A DNA stretch of 64,000 bases from the NCBI GenBank assembly GCA_009929855.1, contig RZZN01000013.1, positions 1 through 64,000 on the forward strand, given 5' to 3'. The DNA comes from Gammaproteobacteria bacterium. Its GTDB lineage: Bacteria; Pseudomonadota; Gammaproteobacteria; Chromatiales; Chromatiaceae. The notes beneath the pieces were generated by a model, which did no database searches, was not told the origin of the DNA, and was given only the letters and a program-made list of their open reading frames with translations. Below, piece after piece: positions 48,441-57,986 of the stretch. The stretch's first letter is position 1. Each line of letters starts with the position of its first letter. Made by a program: the position numbers and the translations under genes.

Positions 48441-48773
48441 ATGACGCGGCCGCGTCTCCTTGCTGTGAGCGAGCCCAGCGTGCAGTTGGCCATCGTCGTG
48501 CTGCTCGTCCTGCTGTTTGCACTCCAGTATCGACTCTGGGTGGGGGAGGGCAGCCTGGCCCAGCTGCATGGTCTTGAGCAGGAGATCGCGGTACAGGAGG
48601 AGGAACTGGTGCGATTGCGCGCGCGTAATCAGGAGCTGCAGGCCGAGGTCGCGGATCTGCGTGAAGGTGTCCAGGCCTTGGAGGAGCGGGCGCGTCGTGA
48701 TCTAGGGATGATCAAGCCTGGTGAGGTCTTCATCCAGATCATCGAGCGCGTCCCACCGCGAGCCAAGCCATGA
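48441..48773 (+). CDS. ftsB: cell division protein FtsB
   Basis: FtsB is the small bitopic divisome protein that pairs with FtsL and FtsQ. The product has a membrane helix (LAIVVLLVLLFALQYRLW), a coiled coil of about 45 residues rich in Leu/Glu, and the C-terminal EERARRDLGMIKPGE motif typical of FtsB. The start is uncertain: MTRPRLL at 48441 gives 110 residues, and a GTG at 48465 is also possible. The stop overlaps the ispD ATG. Confidence 0.92.
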   Translation: MTRPRLLAVSEPSVQLAIVVLLVLLFALQYRLWVGEGSLAQLHGLEQEIAVQEEELVRLRARNQELQAEVADLREGVQALEERARRDLGMIKPGEVFIQIIERVPPRAKP

Positions 48774-49480
48774 CGTCGACACCATCCTATTGGGCCGTGA
48801 TCCCCGCTGCCGGGGTAGGGCGTCGCATGGGCAGCGCGACGCCCAAACAGTATCTCGAGCTGGCCGGGCGGACGGTGATCGAGCAGACCCTAGCGCTGTT
48901 CGTGACGGATGCGCGCATCGCCGGGGTCGTGGTGGCCCTGGATCCGACCGACCGCTTCTGGCCCGCGACCCTCTATGCCGATCATCCCCGGGTCATGCGC
49001 GCCGATGGTGGTGCGGAGCGCTGCCACTCGGTCGCCAATGCACTGCAGCTGTTGGCGGCTCGGGCGCGGCCGACCGATTGGGTCCTGGTTCACGATGCCG
49101 CACGCCCTTGTCTGCGTCACGCCGATCTGACCCATCTGATCGAGACCCTGCGCGATGACCCGGTCGGCGGTCTACTCGGCATTCCGGTGCGCGATACCAT
49201 GAAGCGCGTCGCCGAGCAGGATCGTGTCGTCGCAACGCTCGATCGGTCCGCGCTCTGGCATGCCTATACGCCCCAGATGTTCAGGCTCGGCATGCTCAAG
49301 GATGCGCTGAGTGCCGCACTCGCCGCACAGGCATTGGTCACCGACGAGGCCGCGGCCATCGAGCGGAGCGGTCTGGCGCCCCGGCTAGTGGAGGGGCACG
49401 CGGACAATATCAAGATCACCCGCGCCGAGGATCTGCCGCTGGCTCGCTTCTTTCTGGAGCAGCAGGGGCGCGTGTCATGA
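48770..49480 (+). CDS. ispD: 2-C-methyl-D-erythritol 4-phosphate cytidylyltransferase
   Basis: IspD makes CDP-methylerythritol in the non-mevalonate isoprenoid pathway. The 236-residue enzyme has the CTP-binding segment AAGVGRRMGSATPKQYLEL near its start, VHDAARPC and the IspD motif TDEAAAIE. Translation is coupled to ftsB by an ATGA overlap; ispF follows 111 bp downstream. Confidence 0.96.
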   Translation: MTSTPSYWAVIPAAGVGRRMGSATPKQYLELAGRTVIEQTLALFVTDARIAGVVVALDPTDRFWPATLYADHPRVMRADGGAERCHSVANALQLLAARARPTDWVLVHDAARPCLRHADLTHLIETLRDDPVGGLLGIPVRDTMKRVAEQDRVVATLDRSALWHAYTPQMFRLGMLKDALSAALAAQALVTDEAAAIERSGLAPRLVEGHADNIKITRAEDLPLARFFLEQQGRVS

Positions 49481-49591
49481 TCGTATTCGAAAGGGCCGCG
49501 CGCTTGCGCCGAACGACCCGCCCCGCCCGCACCGCAAGGCGCGTGCGTGCTGTGGTCGATGGCGGCTGGCCGGCGGCCGGAGGCTGAGTCC

Positions 49592-50080
49592 ATGCTCATC
49601 GGTCAGGGCTTCGATGCCCATCGTTTCGGTCCCGGGCGCCCCCTGCTGCTCGGTGGTGTGGAGATCCCGCACGATCAGGGCCTGCTGGCCCATTCCGACG
49701 GTGATGTGGTCATCCATGCGCTTTGCGACGCCTTGTTGGGCGCGGCCGGTCTCGGCGACATCGGGCGCCATTTCCCGGACACCGATGCCGCCTATGCCGG
49801 GATCGACAGCCGGATCCTGTTGCGACGGGTGCTGGCGAGCCTGCGCGAGCGTGGGCTCGCCGTCCACAATGTCGACATCACGATCATCGCCCAACGGCCC
49901 AAATTGGCCCCGCACATTCCCCAGATGTGTCAACGACTCGCCCTCGATCTGCAATGCGATCCCGCACGGGTCAATGTCAAGGCGACAACCACCGAGCAGA
50001 TGGGCTTCACCGGGCGCGGCGAGGGGATCGCCGCCGCCGCGGTGACCCTCTTGGTCTCGGCGACCGACCCGTGCGCATGA
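49592..50080 (+). CDS. ispF: 2-C-methyl-D-erythritol 2,4-cyclodiphosphate synthase
   Basis: IspF cyclises the CDP-methylerythritol phosphate intermediate in isoprenoid synthesis. The 162-residue trimeric enzyme begins GQGFDAHRF (metal ligands D and H), has [14 protein letters not shown] and ends with the [17 protein letters not shown] motif. CGGAGG precedes the ATG at 49592. The stop overlaps the truD start. Confidence 0.96.
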   Translation: MLIGQGFDAHRFGPGRPLLLGGVEIPHDQGLLAHSDGDVVIHALCDALLGAAGLGDIGRHFPDTDAAYAGIDSRILLRRVLASLRERGLAVHNVDITIIAQRPKLAPHIPQMCQRLALDLQCDPARVNVKATTTEQMGFTGRGEGIAAAAVTLLVSATDPCA

Positions 50081-51171
50081 CCAACGCGATCGGATGCGAT
50101 GCCGCGGATCAGCTGGTTCCAACCACGTGGACGCCATTCAGTGCGTTGCCCACCGCCCATGGTCCGCCATTGGCGAGCGCTCGGCTGCGCGCGCAACCAA
50201 GCGATTTTCGCGTCGATGAGCAGTTGGGCTTCACGCCGGACGGCACGGGCGACCATCTGCTGCTGCATGTGCGCAAGACCGACGCCAATACCGAATGGGT
50301 GGCACGGCGGCTGGCCAAGCTCGTTGGCGTGCCCGCGGCGGCGATCGGCTATGCCGGTCTGAAGGACCGCCATGCCGTCACCACCCAATGGCTGTCGATC
50401 CCGCGTCCGCCGGCCGGGCTGCCCGATTGCTCCGGGCTGCGCGAGGACGGCATCGAGGTGCTGGAGGCGATCCCGCATCGTCGCAAGCTGCGCCGTGGCG
50501 CCTTGCGCGGCAATCGGTTCGAGATCATCGCGCGTGACCTGGATCCGCCAGCGCCCGACCTGGGCGCGCGGATCGCGACCATCCGTGCCCACGGCGTTCC
50601 CAACTACTTCGGCGCGCAACGTTTCGGGCGTGACCAGTCCAACCTGCGACGGGCTGATGCGCTCTTTGCTGGGACCGCCGCACGGGTCTCGCGCCACCTG
50701 TCCGGTCTTTGGCTCTCGGCCGCGCGCTCACAGCTCTTCAACGAGATCCTCGCCGTGCGCGTGCGTCGCGCCGACTGGGATCATGCGCGCGACGGCGACT
50801 GTCTCCAGCTGGACGGCTCGCATGCCTACTTCTTGGCCGAGACCATCGATGAGGATTTGACTGCCCGTTGCGCGGCGCTGGACATCCACCCGACCGGTCC
50901 ACTCTGGGGCAAGGGCGAGCCTCCGACACATGGTCCGGTGCGGCGTCTCGAGTCCGAGCTCGCCGAGCGTCATCCAGTCTGGTGCGCGGGACTGGCGGCC
51001 TTCGGCTTGTGCCAGGAGCGCCGGGCGCTGCGCGTGCCGGTGCCCGATCTCATCGTCGCATCGCTCCCCGATGGTCTCAGCCTGCGCTTCACATTGCCGG
51101 CCGGTGCCTATGCCACTGGTGTCCTGCGTGAGCTCATCGCGACCTCCGAGCCAGAGCCCATATGCGATTGA
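50077..51171 (+). CDS. truD: tRNA pseudouridine(13) synthase
   Basis: TruD converts U13 to pseudouridine in tRNA-Glu and others. The 364-residue protein has the catalytic aspartate in [15 protein letters not shown] and the TruD-specific [10 protein letters not shown] motif, with the inserted TRUD domain in the middle. The ATG is coupled to ispF (ATGA). The ispD-ispF-truD order matches E. coli. Confidence 0.95.
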   Translation: MTNAIGCDAADQLVPTTWTPFSALPTAHGPPLASARLRAQPSDFRVDEQLGFTPDGTGDHLLLHVRKTDANTEWVARRLAKLVGVPAAAIGYAGLKDRHAVTTQWLSIPRPPAGLPDCSGLREDGIEVLEAIPHRRKLRRGALRGNRFEIIARDLDPPAPDLGARIATIRAHGVPNYFGAQRFGRDQSNLRRADALFAGTAARVSRHLSGLWLSAARSQLFNEILAVRVRRADWDHARDGDCLQLDGSHAYFLAETIDEDLTARCAALDIHPTGPLWGKGEPPTHGPVRRLESELAERHPVWCAGLAAFGLCQERRALRVPVPDLIVASLPDGLSLRFTLPAGAYATGVLRELIATSEPEPICD

Positions 51172-51298
51172 TGAGGCGCGGCTCGTGTCATGCCAGTGTC
51201 CAGGCCAGGGCGCGCCCCGGTCCCTCGCTCAGCGCCCGCGGTGCTGACCGCGCCCCTGGTGACCCGTCCACTGTCATCCCCGTCAGGAGGAGTCAGTC

Positions 51299-52075
51299 AT
51301 GATCGAGATCCGTCCGATCTCCGCCTTCGACGACAATTACATCTGGTTGCTGACCGAGGCGGGTGCGCCGGCGGTGGTGGTCGATCCAGGTGATGCCGAC
51401 CCGGTCCTGGCGCATCTGCGCGCCGAGGGTCGCCCACTGGGCGCGGTGTTGATCACGCATCACCATGGCGATCATACCGGAGGGGTCAGCGAGCTGCGCG
51501 AGGCCTTTCCAGATCTCCGCGTCTATGGCCCGCGCGATCGCCGCATCCCTGAGGTCACTGACGCGGTCGGCGAGGGCGATCAGGTCTGCCCCGCGGGGCT
51601 CGGCAGCGTCTTTCGCGTCATGGCCGTGCCTGGCCACACCTCGACTCACATCGCCTATCTCGGCGCGGGCGCACTCTTTTGTGGTGACACACTCTTCGCG
51701 GGCGGGTGCGGCCGCGTCTTCGATGGCACCTTCGAGCAGCTCGCCGGATCCTTGGATCGCATCGCGGCGCTACCCGGCGAGACACTGGTCTATTGCGCGC
51801 ATGAATACACCCTGGCCAATCTCGGCTTCGCCCGCTGGGTCGAGCCGGAGCGCCCAGCGCTCACCGCGCGGATCGCGGCCGAGCAGGCGCGCCGCGCCCA
51901 GGGGCGGCCGACGGTCCCCTCGCGACTGGATCTGGAGTGTGCCACCAATCCGTTCCTGCGCACGCGGGTTCCCGCAGTGATCCACGCCGCCGAGTGTTTC
52001 ACCGGTCAGACGCTCACCCCTGGAGCCGAGGTCTTCAAGGCCCTGCGGGTGTGGAAGGACACGCGTTACGATTGA
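51299..52075 (+). CDS. gloB: hydroxyacylglutathione hydrolase (glyoxalase II)
   Basis: GloB hydrolyses S-lactoylglutathione in methylglyoxal detoxification. The 258-residue metallo-beta-lactamase-fold protein starts with FDDNYIWLL, carries the binuclear metal motif THHHGDHTGG, then PGHTSTHIAY, and ends with the glyoxalase II C-terminal region (NPFLRTR and KDTRYD). AGGAGG gives it a strong ribosome-binding site, so it may begin a new transcript. Confidence 0.95.
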   Translation: MIEIRPISAFDDNYIWLLTEAGAPAVVVDPGDADPVLAHLRAEGRPLGAVLITHHHGDHTGGVSELREAFPDLRVYGPRDRRIPEVTDAVGEGDQVCPAGLGSVFRVMAVPGHTSTHIAYLGAGALFCGDTLFAGGCGRVFDGTFEQLAGSLDRIAALPGETLVYCAHEYTLANLGFARWVEPERPALTARIAAEQARRAQGRPTVPSRLDLECATNPFLRTRVPAVIHAAECFTGQTLTPGAEVFKALRVWKDTRYD

Positions 52076-52082
52076 TCCCGCC

Positions 52083-53642
52083 ATGCCGACCACCCCACCC
52101 AGCCTCGCCCCTTGGCTCTCGGCCCTGCTCGCCACGGCCAGCGGGGCCGTGCTGGTCTTGGGCTTTGCCCCCTTCGGCTGGTCTCCCCTGGTCCTGGTCG
52201 GTCTGCTCGGCCTGCTGATCGCGCTGCGCGATGCATCACCGCGTGCCGGGTTCTGGCTCGGCTGGCTGTTCGGGGTCGGGCTGATGGGCTTCGGCGTCTT
52301 CTGGATCCGGATCAGTCTCAATGAGTTCGGCAACATGCCCGCCTGGGTCGCGCACCTCCTCAGCGGGGTCTTCGTGGCGGTGATGGCGCTCTACCATGGT
52401 CTCTTGGGTTGGCTGCTGCGTCGCTTCGCCCAGGGACCCGCCTGGCTGGTCCCGCTGCTGCTCCTGCCGGGTCTCTACATCCTCTTGGAATGGCTACGCG
52501 GCTGGCTGTTCACCGGGTTTCCCTGGCTGAATCTCGGTTATACCCAGATCGATGGGCCACTCAGCGGCTATGCCCCCATTGCGGGGGTCTACGGGGTGGG
52601 CCTGCTGCTGGTTGGCTCGGCCGGGCTCCTGTATGCCGTGTTCCATTGGGCAGGTCGCACGCGCTGGATCGCGCTCGCCGTCCTCCTACTCATCTGGGCT
52701 GGCGGTCTCTGGTTGCAGCGGGTCACCTGGACCCAGCCCGCTGGACCCCCACGATCGGTCGTGGTGGTCCAGGCGAGCATCCCGCAGACCCTGAAATGGG
52801 ACCCAGACCTTCTGTTCGACACCATGGAGGTCTATTGGGAATTGACTGAGCCTCATCTCGGCAAGACCCTGGTGGTCTGGCCAGAAACGGCCATCCCCGA
52901 GTTTCTGCATCGTGTCAGATCATCCTTCATCACGCCCTTGGCTGCGCGCGCGCGTGCCGCGGGGACCACGATCGTCCTGGGCATCCCGGTCATGGAGCCG
53001 GGCACCAATCGCTATTTCAACGGCTTGCTCAGCATCGGCGCGCACGAGGATCTCTATGCCAAGCGTCACCTGGTTCCCTTCGGTGAGTTCATGCCATTCA
53101 AGACCTGGCTGGGGCCCCTGGTGGAGCTGTTCGAGATCCCCATGTCCGATTTCAGCCGCGGCCGCGCCGAACGTCCGCTCCTGACGGTCGGCGATGCCCT
53201 CGCCGGGGTTTCCATCTGCTACGAGGATGCCTTCCCGAGCGAGGTCGCGCAGGCCCTTCCAGAGGCCGAATTCCTGATCAATGTCAGCAATGATGCCTGG
53301 TTCGGCGATTCGCTCGCGCCCCATCAGCATCTTGAGATCGCGCGGATGCGTGCGCTGGAGAACGAGCGTCATCTGCTGCGCGCGACCAACACCGGCATCT
53401 CGGCCATCATCGATCCGCGTGGTCGGCTCCAGGGGACCATCCCCCCCTTCGTGCGTGGTGATCTCGTGGGTGAGATCGAGCCGCGGGCCGGTGCGACCCC
53501 CTTCGCGCGTCTCGGCAACCGGCTCGCCATCGGGCTGGCGCTGAGCCTGATCCTCGCGGCCTGGCTCACGCGGCTCATCCATCGGCGGCGGGTCACCGCG
53601 CATGGTCGCGATGGTCGCCCGGCGGGGCCGCACGGTTTATGA
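52083..53642 (+). CDS. lnt: apolipoprotein N-acyltransferase
   Basis: Lnt adds the third acyl chain to lipoproteins. The 519-residue protein has about six membrane helices in its first 200 residues and a carbon-nitrogen hydrolase domain with the triad Glu (WPETAIPE), Lys (YAKRHLVPFGEF) and Cys (GVSICYEDAF). A final membrane helix closes the protein. It follows gloB by seven bases, although lnt more often sits beside corC. Confidence 0.95.
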   Translation: MPTTPPSLAPWLSALLATASGAVLVLGFAPFGWSPLVLVGLLGLLIALRDASPRAGFWLGWLFGVGLMGFGVFWIRISLNEFGNMPAWVAHLLSGVFVAVMALYHGLLGWLLRRFAQGPAWLVPLLLLPGLYILLEWLRGWLFTGFPWLNLGYTQIDGPLSGYAPIAGVYGVGLLLVGSAGLLYAVFHWAGRTRWIALAVLLLIWAGGLWLQRVTWTQPAGPPRSVVVVQASIPQTLKWDPDLLFDTMEVYWELTEPHLGKTLVVWPETAIPEFLHRVRSSFITPLAARARAAGTTIVLGIPVMEPGTNRYFNGLLSIGAHEDLYAKRHLVPFGEFMPFKTWLGPLVELFEIPMSDFSRGRAERPLLTVGDALAGVSICYEDAFPSEVAQALPEAEFLINVSNDAWFGDSLAPHQHLEIARMRALENERHLLRATNTGISAIIDPRGRLQGTIPPFVRGDLVGEIEPRAGATPFARLGNRLAIGLALSLILAAWLTRLIHRRRVTAHGRDGRPAGPHGL

Positions 53643-53672
53643 TGGTCTGCGCTAACGCGGAGTGAATCGACA

Positions 53673-54188
53673 GTGAAGGCCCTGATCCTCTTTTTCATCG
53701 AGCTCTGTGCCATGCGGCGGGGTCCGCAGGATTTGCCCGCCGCCCCCCTGTTGTTGGCGTTGATGGCGATCGCCAGTCTGCTCACGGGCCTCCTGATCGG
53801 CCTGGTGGCCGGTCTGCCACTCGGCTCCGGATTGACGCAGTCACTGGCCGAGCTCGCCTTGACCCTGGGCGCGCTCTATGCGGCATTGCGTCTACTGGGG
53901 CGAGATGCGCGTTTCCTCCAGGCGGCGACCGCCTTGCTCGGCGCCGGTGTGCTCATCGGTTTGCTCGCCGTGGTCCCGCTCAGCCTCAATCCAACCGGTT
54001 CGCAGGAGACCGACCTGGCCGCGCTCGGCGCCCTCATGCTGCTGGCGCTGGTGGTCTGGAGTCTGGTCGTGACCGGGCATATCCTGCGCCATACCTTCGA
54101 GATCACGCTCGGCCAAGGCGTAGCCGTGGCCGTCGCCTTCAAGATCTCGACCCTGATATTGATCGGCAGCCTCTTTCGAGCCGCCTGA
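53673..54188 (+). CDS. uncharacterised five-helix membrane protein
   Basis: The 171-residue protein starts at GTG and is almost entirely hydrophobic, with about five membrane segments. Short polar links include an RRGPQDLP stretch near the N-terminus. I recognise no family with certainty. It sits between lnt and mpl with small gaps (30 and 14 bp), which suggests a role in envelope biogenesis, but this is only inference. Confidence 0.8.
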   Translation: MKALILFFIELCAMRRGPQDLPAAPLLLALMAIASLLTGLLIGLVAGLPLGSGLTQSLAELALTLGALYAALRLLGRDARFLQAATALLGAGVLIGLLAVVPLSLNPTGSQETDLAALGALMLLALVVWSLVVTGHILRHTFEITLGQGVAVAVAFKISTLILIGSLFRAA

Positions 54189-54202
54189 GGAGTCGTGCAC
54201 GC

Positions 54203-55561
54203 ATGCATCTGCATATTCTGGGGATCTGTGGAACCTTCATGGGTGGCATCGCCCTGTTGGCCCGCGCGCTGGGCCACCGGGTGAGCGGGTCGGACACCAA
54301 TGTCTATCCACCGATGAGCACGCAGCTCGCGGCGGCCGGGATCGCTCTGATGGAGGGCTATGACCCCGCCCATCTGGATCCGGCCCCGGATGTCGTGGTC
54401 GTGGGCAACGCCATGCGCCGCGGCATCCCGGCGGTCGAGGCGATGCTCGATCAGGGTCTACGCTATTGCTCGGGACCCGAGTGGCTGCGCGAGAATCTAC
54501 TGGTCGATCGCTGGGTGCTGGCGGTCGCCGGCACCCACGGCAAGACCACCACCGCCAGCATGCTGGCCTGGGTGCTCGAGGCGGCCGGGCTCGCGCCGGG
54601 ATTCCTGATCGGCGGGGTGCCGCGCGATTTCGGTGTCTCGGCGCGCCTGGGCGCGGCACCCTTCTTCGTGGTCGAGGCCGATGAGTACGACACCGCCTTT
54701 TTCGACAAGCGCTCCAAGTTCGTCCACTATCGCCCGGCGACCCTGATCCTCAACAATCTCGAGTTCGACCATGCCGACATCTTCGACGATCTCGGGCAGA
54801 TCCAACGCCAGTTCCATCATCTGGTGCGCACCGTCCCGGGGCGTGGACTGATCCTGCACCCCGCCGCCGATCCCGCGCTCGCGACGGTTTTGGCCATGGG
54901 CTGCTGGACAGCGTGCGAGACATTCGGCCCTGGTGGGCGCTGGGGCGCGCGCCTGATCGAGCCGGATGGCTCGCGTTTCCAGGTGCTGCTCGACGGACAG
55001 ATCCAGGGCGAGATCGCCTGGGGACAGACTGGTCGACACAATGTGAGCAATGCGCTGGCGGCCATCGCCGCGGCACGGCATGCTGGTGTGCCGGTCGCGG
55101 TCGCGCTCGCGGCACTGGCCCGATTTCAGGGGGTGCGACGGCGCATGGAGCCGCGTGGCGAGGCCGGCGGGGTGGTGGTCTATGACGACTTCGCCCATCA
55201 TCCCACCGCGATCGCGGTCACGCTCGAGGGGTTGCGCCAGCGGGTTGGGGATCAGCGCATCCTGGCCGTGCTCGAACCGCGCTCCAACACCATGCGTCTG
55301 GGCGTGCACAACGACACCCTGGCGGCCTCGCTCCAAGCGGCCGATCGGGTCTTCGTCTATGCCCCGACCGATTTGGACTGGGATGCCGCGCCAGTCTTCG
55401 CGCCGCTCGGCGAGCGCGTGGCGGTGCATGCGCGGGTGGCGACACTCATCGACGCCGTGATCGCGCAGGCGCGCGCTGGCGATCATCTACTGGTCATGAG
55501 CAACGGTGGCTTCGAGGGGATCCATCAACGTCTGCTCGAGCGCTTGGGACACAGCCGCTGA
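54203..55561 (+). CDS. mpl: UDP-N-acetylmuramate:L-alanyl-gamma-D-glutamyl-meso-diaminopimelate ligase
   Basis: Mpl attaches the recycled tripeptide to UDP-MurNAc in peptidoglycan recycling. The 452-residue Mur ligase has the N-terminal motif HILGICGTFMGG specific to Mpl, the ATP-binding AGTHGKTTTASML, and the C-terminal DDFAHHPTAI. Length and the GICGTFMGG form separate it from MurC. Confidence 0.96.
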   Translation: MHLHILGICGTFMGGIALLARALGHRVSGSDTNVYPPMSTQLAAAGIALMEGYDPAHLDPAPDVVVVGNAMRRGIPAVEAMLDQGLRYCSGPEWLRENLLVDRWVLAVAGTHGKTTTASMLAWVLEAAGLAPGFLIGGVPRDFGVSARLGAAPFFVVEADEYDTAFFDKRSKFVHYRPATLILNNLEFDHADIFDDLGQIQRQFHHLVRTVPGRGLILHPAADPALATVLAMGCWTACETFGPGGRWGARLIEPDGSRFQVLLDGQIQGEIAWGQTGRHNVSNALAAIAAARHAGVPVAVALAALARFQGVRRRMEPRGEAGGVVVYDDFAHHPTAIAVTLEGLRQRVGDQRILAVLEPRSNTMRLGVHNDTLAASLQAADRVFVYAPTDLDWDAAPVFAPLGERVAVHARVATLIDAVIAQARAGDHLLVMSNGGFEGIHQRLLERLGHSR

Positions 55562-55592
55562 GTCTATCGCGATGATCGCAGGAGCCGCCGCC

Positions 55593-56246
55593 GTGAGCAC
55601 ATCCATCAGTCCCCGGCCGAAGACCATCACGGTCGCCTTGACCGGTGCCTCGGGGGCGCAGTACGGTCTGCGTCTGGTCGAGGCGCTGCTCGCCGCGGGT
55701 CATGGTGTCTATCTGCTGATCTCGCAAGCCGCCCAGGTGGTTCTGAGCATGGAGCTGGATCTCGAGGTGCCCGCCCGTCCAGCCGAGGCCGAAGTCTTTC
55801 TGAGCGAGTATTTCGGTGCACCAGCTGGCCAATTGCGGGTTTTCGGCCGTCAGCAATGGACCGCCCCGGTGGCCAGTGGGAGCAATCCGGCCGATGCCAT
55901 GGTCGTCTGTCCCTGCACCACTGGGACGCTTGCCAGTATCGCGGGTGGGATCTCGGCCGATCTGATCGACCGCGCCGCGGATGTGACACTCAAGGAGGGG
56001 CGCAAGCTGATCCTGGTGGTCCGCGAGACACCCTTCACGATCATCCATCTCGAAAACATGCTGCGGCTCGCCCGTGCCGGGGCGGTCATCATGCCGGCCA
56101 ATCCTGGCTTCTATTTCAGACCGACCCAGATCGAGGAGATCATCGACTTCATGGTGGCGCGCATCCTCGATCATCTCGGTGTGCCCAATGACCTGGCCCC
56201 GCGTTGGGGTGCGCTCGGATCCGGGGAAACCGAGCGGGGGGACTGA
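55593..56246 (+). CDS. ubiX: flavin prenyltransferase UbiX
   Basis: UbiX makes prenylated FMN, the cofactor of UbiD decarboxylases in ubiquinone synthesis. The 217-residue product has TVALTGASGAQYGLRL at the N-terminus (FMN binding), the core CPCTTGTLASIAGG and the C-terminal RPTQIEEIIDFMVARILDHLG. I chose GTG 55593 because AGGAG stands eight bases upstream; an ATG at 55572 is the alternative. It is convergent with motD. Confidence 0.92.
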   Translation: MSTSISPRPKTITVALTGASGAQYGLRLVEALLAAGHGVYLLISQAAQVVLSMELDLEVPARPAEAEVFLSEYFGAPAGQLRVFGRQQWTAPVASGSNPADAMVVCPCTTGTLASIAGGISADLIDRAADVTLKEGRKLILVVRETPFTIIHLENMLRLARAGAVIMPANPGFYFRPTQIEEIIDFMVARILDHLGVPNDLAPRWGALGSGETERGD

Positions 56247-56334
56247 CAGGCCAGGCTCAGCGGGCAATCCGGCCACCTCGCGGAGCGGATGACCGGTCGC
56301 GCAGATGACCACCGCCGCGTGCGAGCCGTCATCT

Positions 56335-57216
56335 TCAGGGTTCCTGGGCAGGCTTGACGGGTGCTTGAATGCCGACTGGGCTCAACGGACTGCCAGGATC
56401 GATTGGGTTGATCAGACCGAGCGATGAGGCCGATCGCTTGATGGTTGGCATCTCGATGATGATGGCCACGCGGCGATTACGCTCGCGTCCCTCGGGTGTG
56501 GCATTGTCACCCACGGGTCGCTGATCGGCATAGCCGGCCACGTTCAGTCGGCCCGCGTCCAGACCGCTCTCGATGAACACCCGCACGACCTGCGCGGCAC
56601 GTCCGGCGGACAGCTCCCAATTGGATGGAAACCGGGCGTTCGAGATGGGTGTGCTGTCGGTGTGTCCCTCGACCTTGATTGGAAAGCTGGCCTCGGACAA
56701 GACCTGGGCCAACAGACGCAGCGGCGAGAGCGCCAGCGGATCGAGATCGGCCTGGCCGGCCTTGAAGAGCAGATTCGACGAGATATCGATCTGGATCCCC
56801 GAGTCATTGTCACCCACGCTGATCTTCCCGTCCTGGATCAGCGGCGAGAGCACCTGACGGATCTCACGCGCCATCCGGCGCATGCGATCGCTCGCCTCTC
56901 GAATCAAGACCTCATCTTCCGAGGGCATGGGGATGATCAAGGGGCTGGGTTTGATCGTCTGCACCGCGGGAATGATGCCATCGCGACCCTCGAGGAGCCC
57001 TCCGCCCCGGAAGGCGCTCGAGAAGGATCCGGAGAGCGCACGCACCTTGGTCTCGTCGATGCTCGACATGGCGAACAAGACCACGAAGAAGGCGAACATC
57101 AGGGTGATGAAATCGGCATACGAGATCAACCAGCGGTTGAGATCCTCGTATTCATAGCTGGTTGGGCCACGCCAGCGTCCATACTTGCGGATCCTGCCGC
57201 GTCTGCGCCTCGTCAT
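56335..57216 (-). CDS. motD: flagellar motor stator protein MotD (MotB family)
   Basis: MotD is the peptidoglycan-anchored stator subunit that pairs with MotC. The 293-residue protein has a short basic N-terminus, one membrane helix with the proton-binding aspartate in SYADFITLMFAFF, and a C-terminal OmpA-like domain (VEGHTDSTPI and ERNRRVAI). The ATG at 57216 overlaps the motC stop (ATGA). The aspartate context suggests a proton-driven stator. Confidence 0.93.
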   Translation of the reverse strand: MTRRRRGRIRKYGRWRGPTSYEYEDLNRWLISYADFITLMFAFFVVLFAMSSIDETKVRALSGSFSSAFRGGGLLEGRDGIIPAVQTIKPSPLIIPMPSEDEVLIREASDRMRRMAREIRQVLSPLIQDGKISVGDNDSGIQIDISSNLLFKAGQADLDPLALSPLRLLAQVLSEASFPIKVEGHTDSTPISNARFPSNWELSAGRAAQVVRVFIESGLDAGRLNVAGYADQRPVGDNATPEGRERNRRVAIIIEMPTIKRSASSLGLINPIDPGSPLSPVGIQAPVKPAQEP

Positions 57217-57974
57217 GTCAAGACAGATCCCGCGCTTGCCAAGTGGCTCTGCATCCGCTCCTTGATCAGGCGTGTGTTGGTCTCCTCGGCGATACTGACG
57301 ATCCCCTCGATCTGGATCAGACGCAGCAGGACGAGCTCGTTGATGTGTTGCATCAGCTTCTTGTAGACCGGCAGATAGACTAGGTTGGCCAAGCCGATGC
57401 CGTAGATGGTCGCGACGAAGGCAACCGCGATCCCGGCACCGATCTTCGCCGGCTCGGTGATGTTGTCCATGGTGTGGATCAGACCCATCACGGCACCCAG
57501 GATGCCCATGGTTGGCGAATAGCCGGCCGCTGACTCCCAGAACCGCGCACGCCGGCGCAGGTGGCTCTCCCACGCATTGAGCTCATTGTGCATGAGCTCT
57601 TCGATCTGTCCCGGCTCGAGACCATTGATCACCATGCGCAGTCCGTTGGCCAGGAATGGATCGGCCACGTCCTCGATCTCTTTTTCGAGGCCGAGCAGGG
57701 TGGTGCGCCGCGCCGTTTGGCTCCAATCGATGATCTGCTCGATCGCCGCCTGATGGTCGATCGTCGGCGGCCAGAAGGCCCATTTGGCGATGCGCAGGCT
57801 CGCGATGACATCGGGTGCCGAGGATTGCAGCAAGAGCGCCGCCGCGGTCCCTCCGACGACGATGAAGAAGGCCGTCGGCTGCACGAGCGCGGCGATGGTG
57901 CCTCCCTCGAAGACTTGACCGAGAAAGACGACCGCGAGACCCAGGGCGAGACCGACGAAGCTGATTCTATCCAT
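57213..57974 (-). CDS. motC: flagellar motor stator protein MotC (MotA family)
   Basis: MotC forms the ion channel of the stator with MotD. The 253-residue protein has four membrane segments; a cytoplasmic loop carries the charged residues that contact FliG, and the conserved PTMGILGAVMGLIHTM and AFVATIYGIGLANLVYLP make the last two helices. The pair follows fliA by 12 bp, without the che genes that stand between them in Pseudomonas. Confidence 0.93.
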   Translation of the reverse strand: MDRISFVGLALGLAVVFLGQVFEGGTIAALVQPTAFFIVVGGTAAALLLQSSAPDVIASLRIAKWAFWPPTIDHQAAIEQIIDWSQTARRTTLLGLEKEIEDVADPFLANGLRMVINGLEPGQIEELMHNELNAWESHLRRRARFWESAAGYSPTMGILGAVMGLIHTMDNITEPAKIGAGIAVAFVATIYGIGLANLVYLPVYKKLMQHINELVLLRLIQIEGIVSIAEETNTRLIKERMQSHLASAGSVLT

Positions 57975-57986
57975 CTCAAGGGTCGC

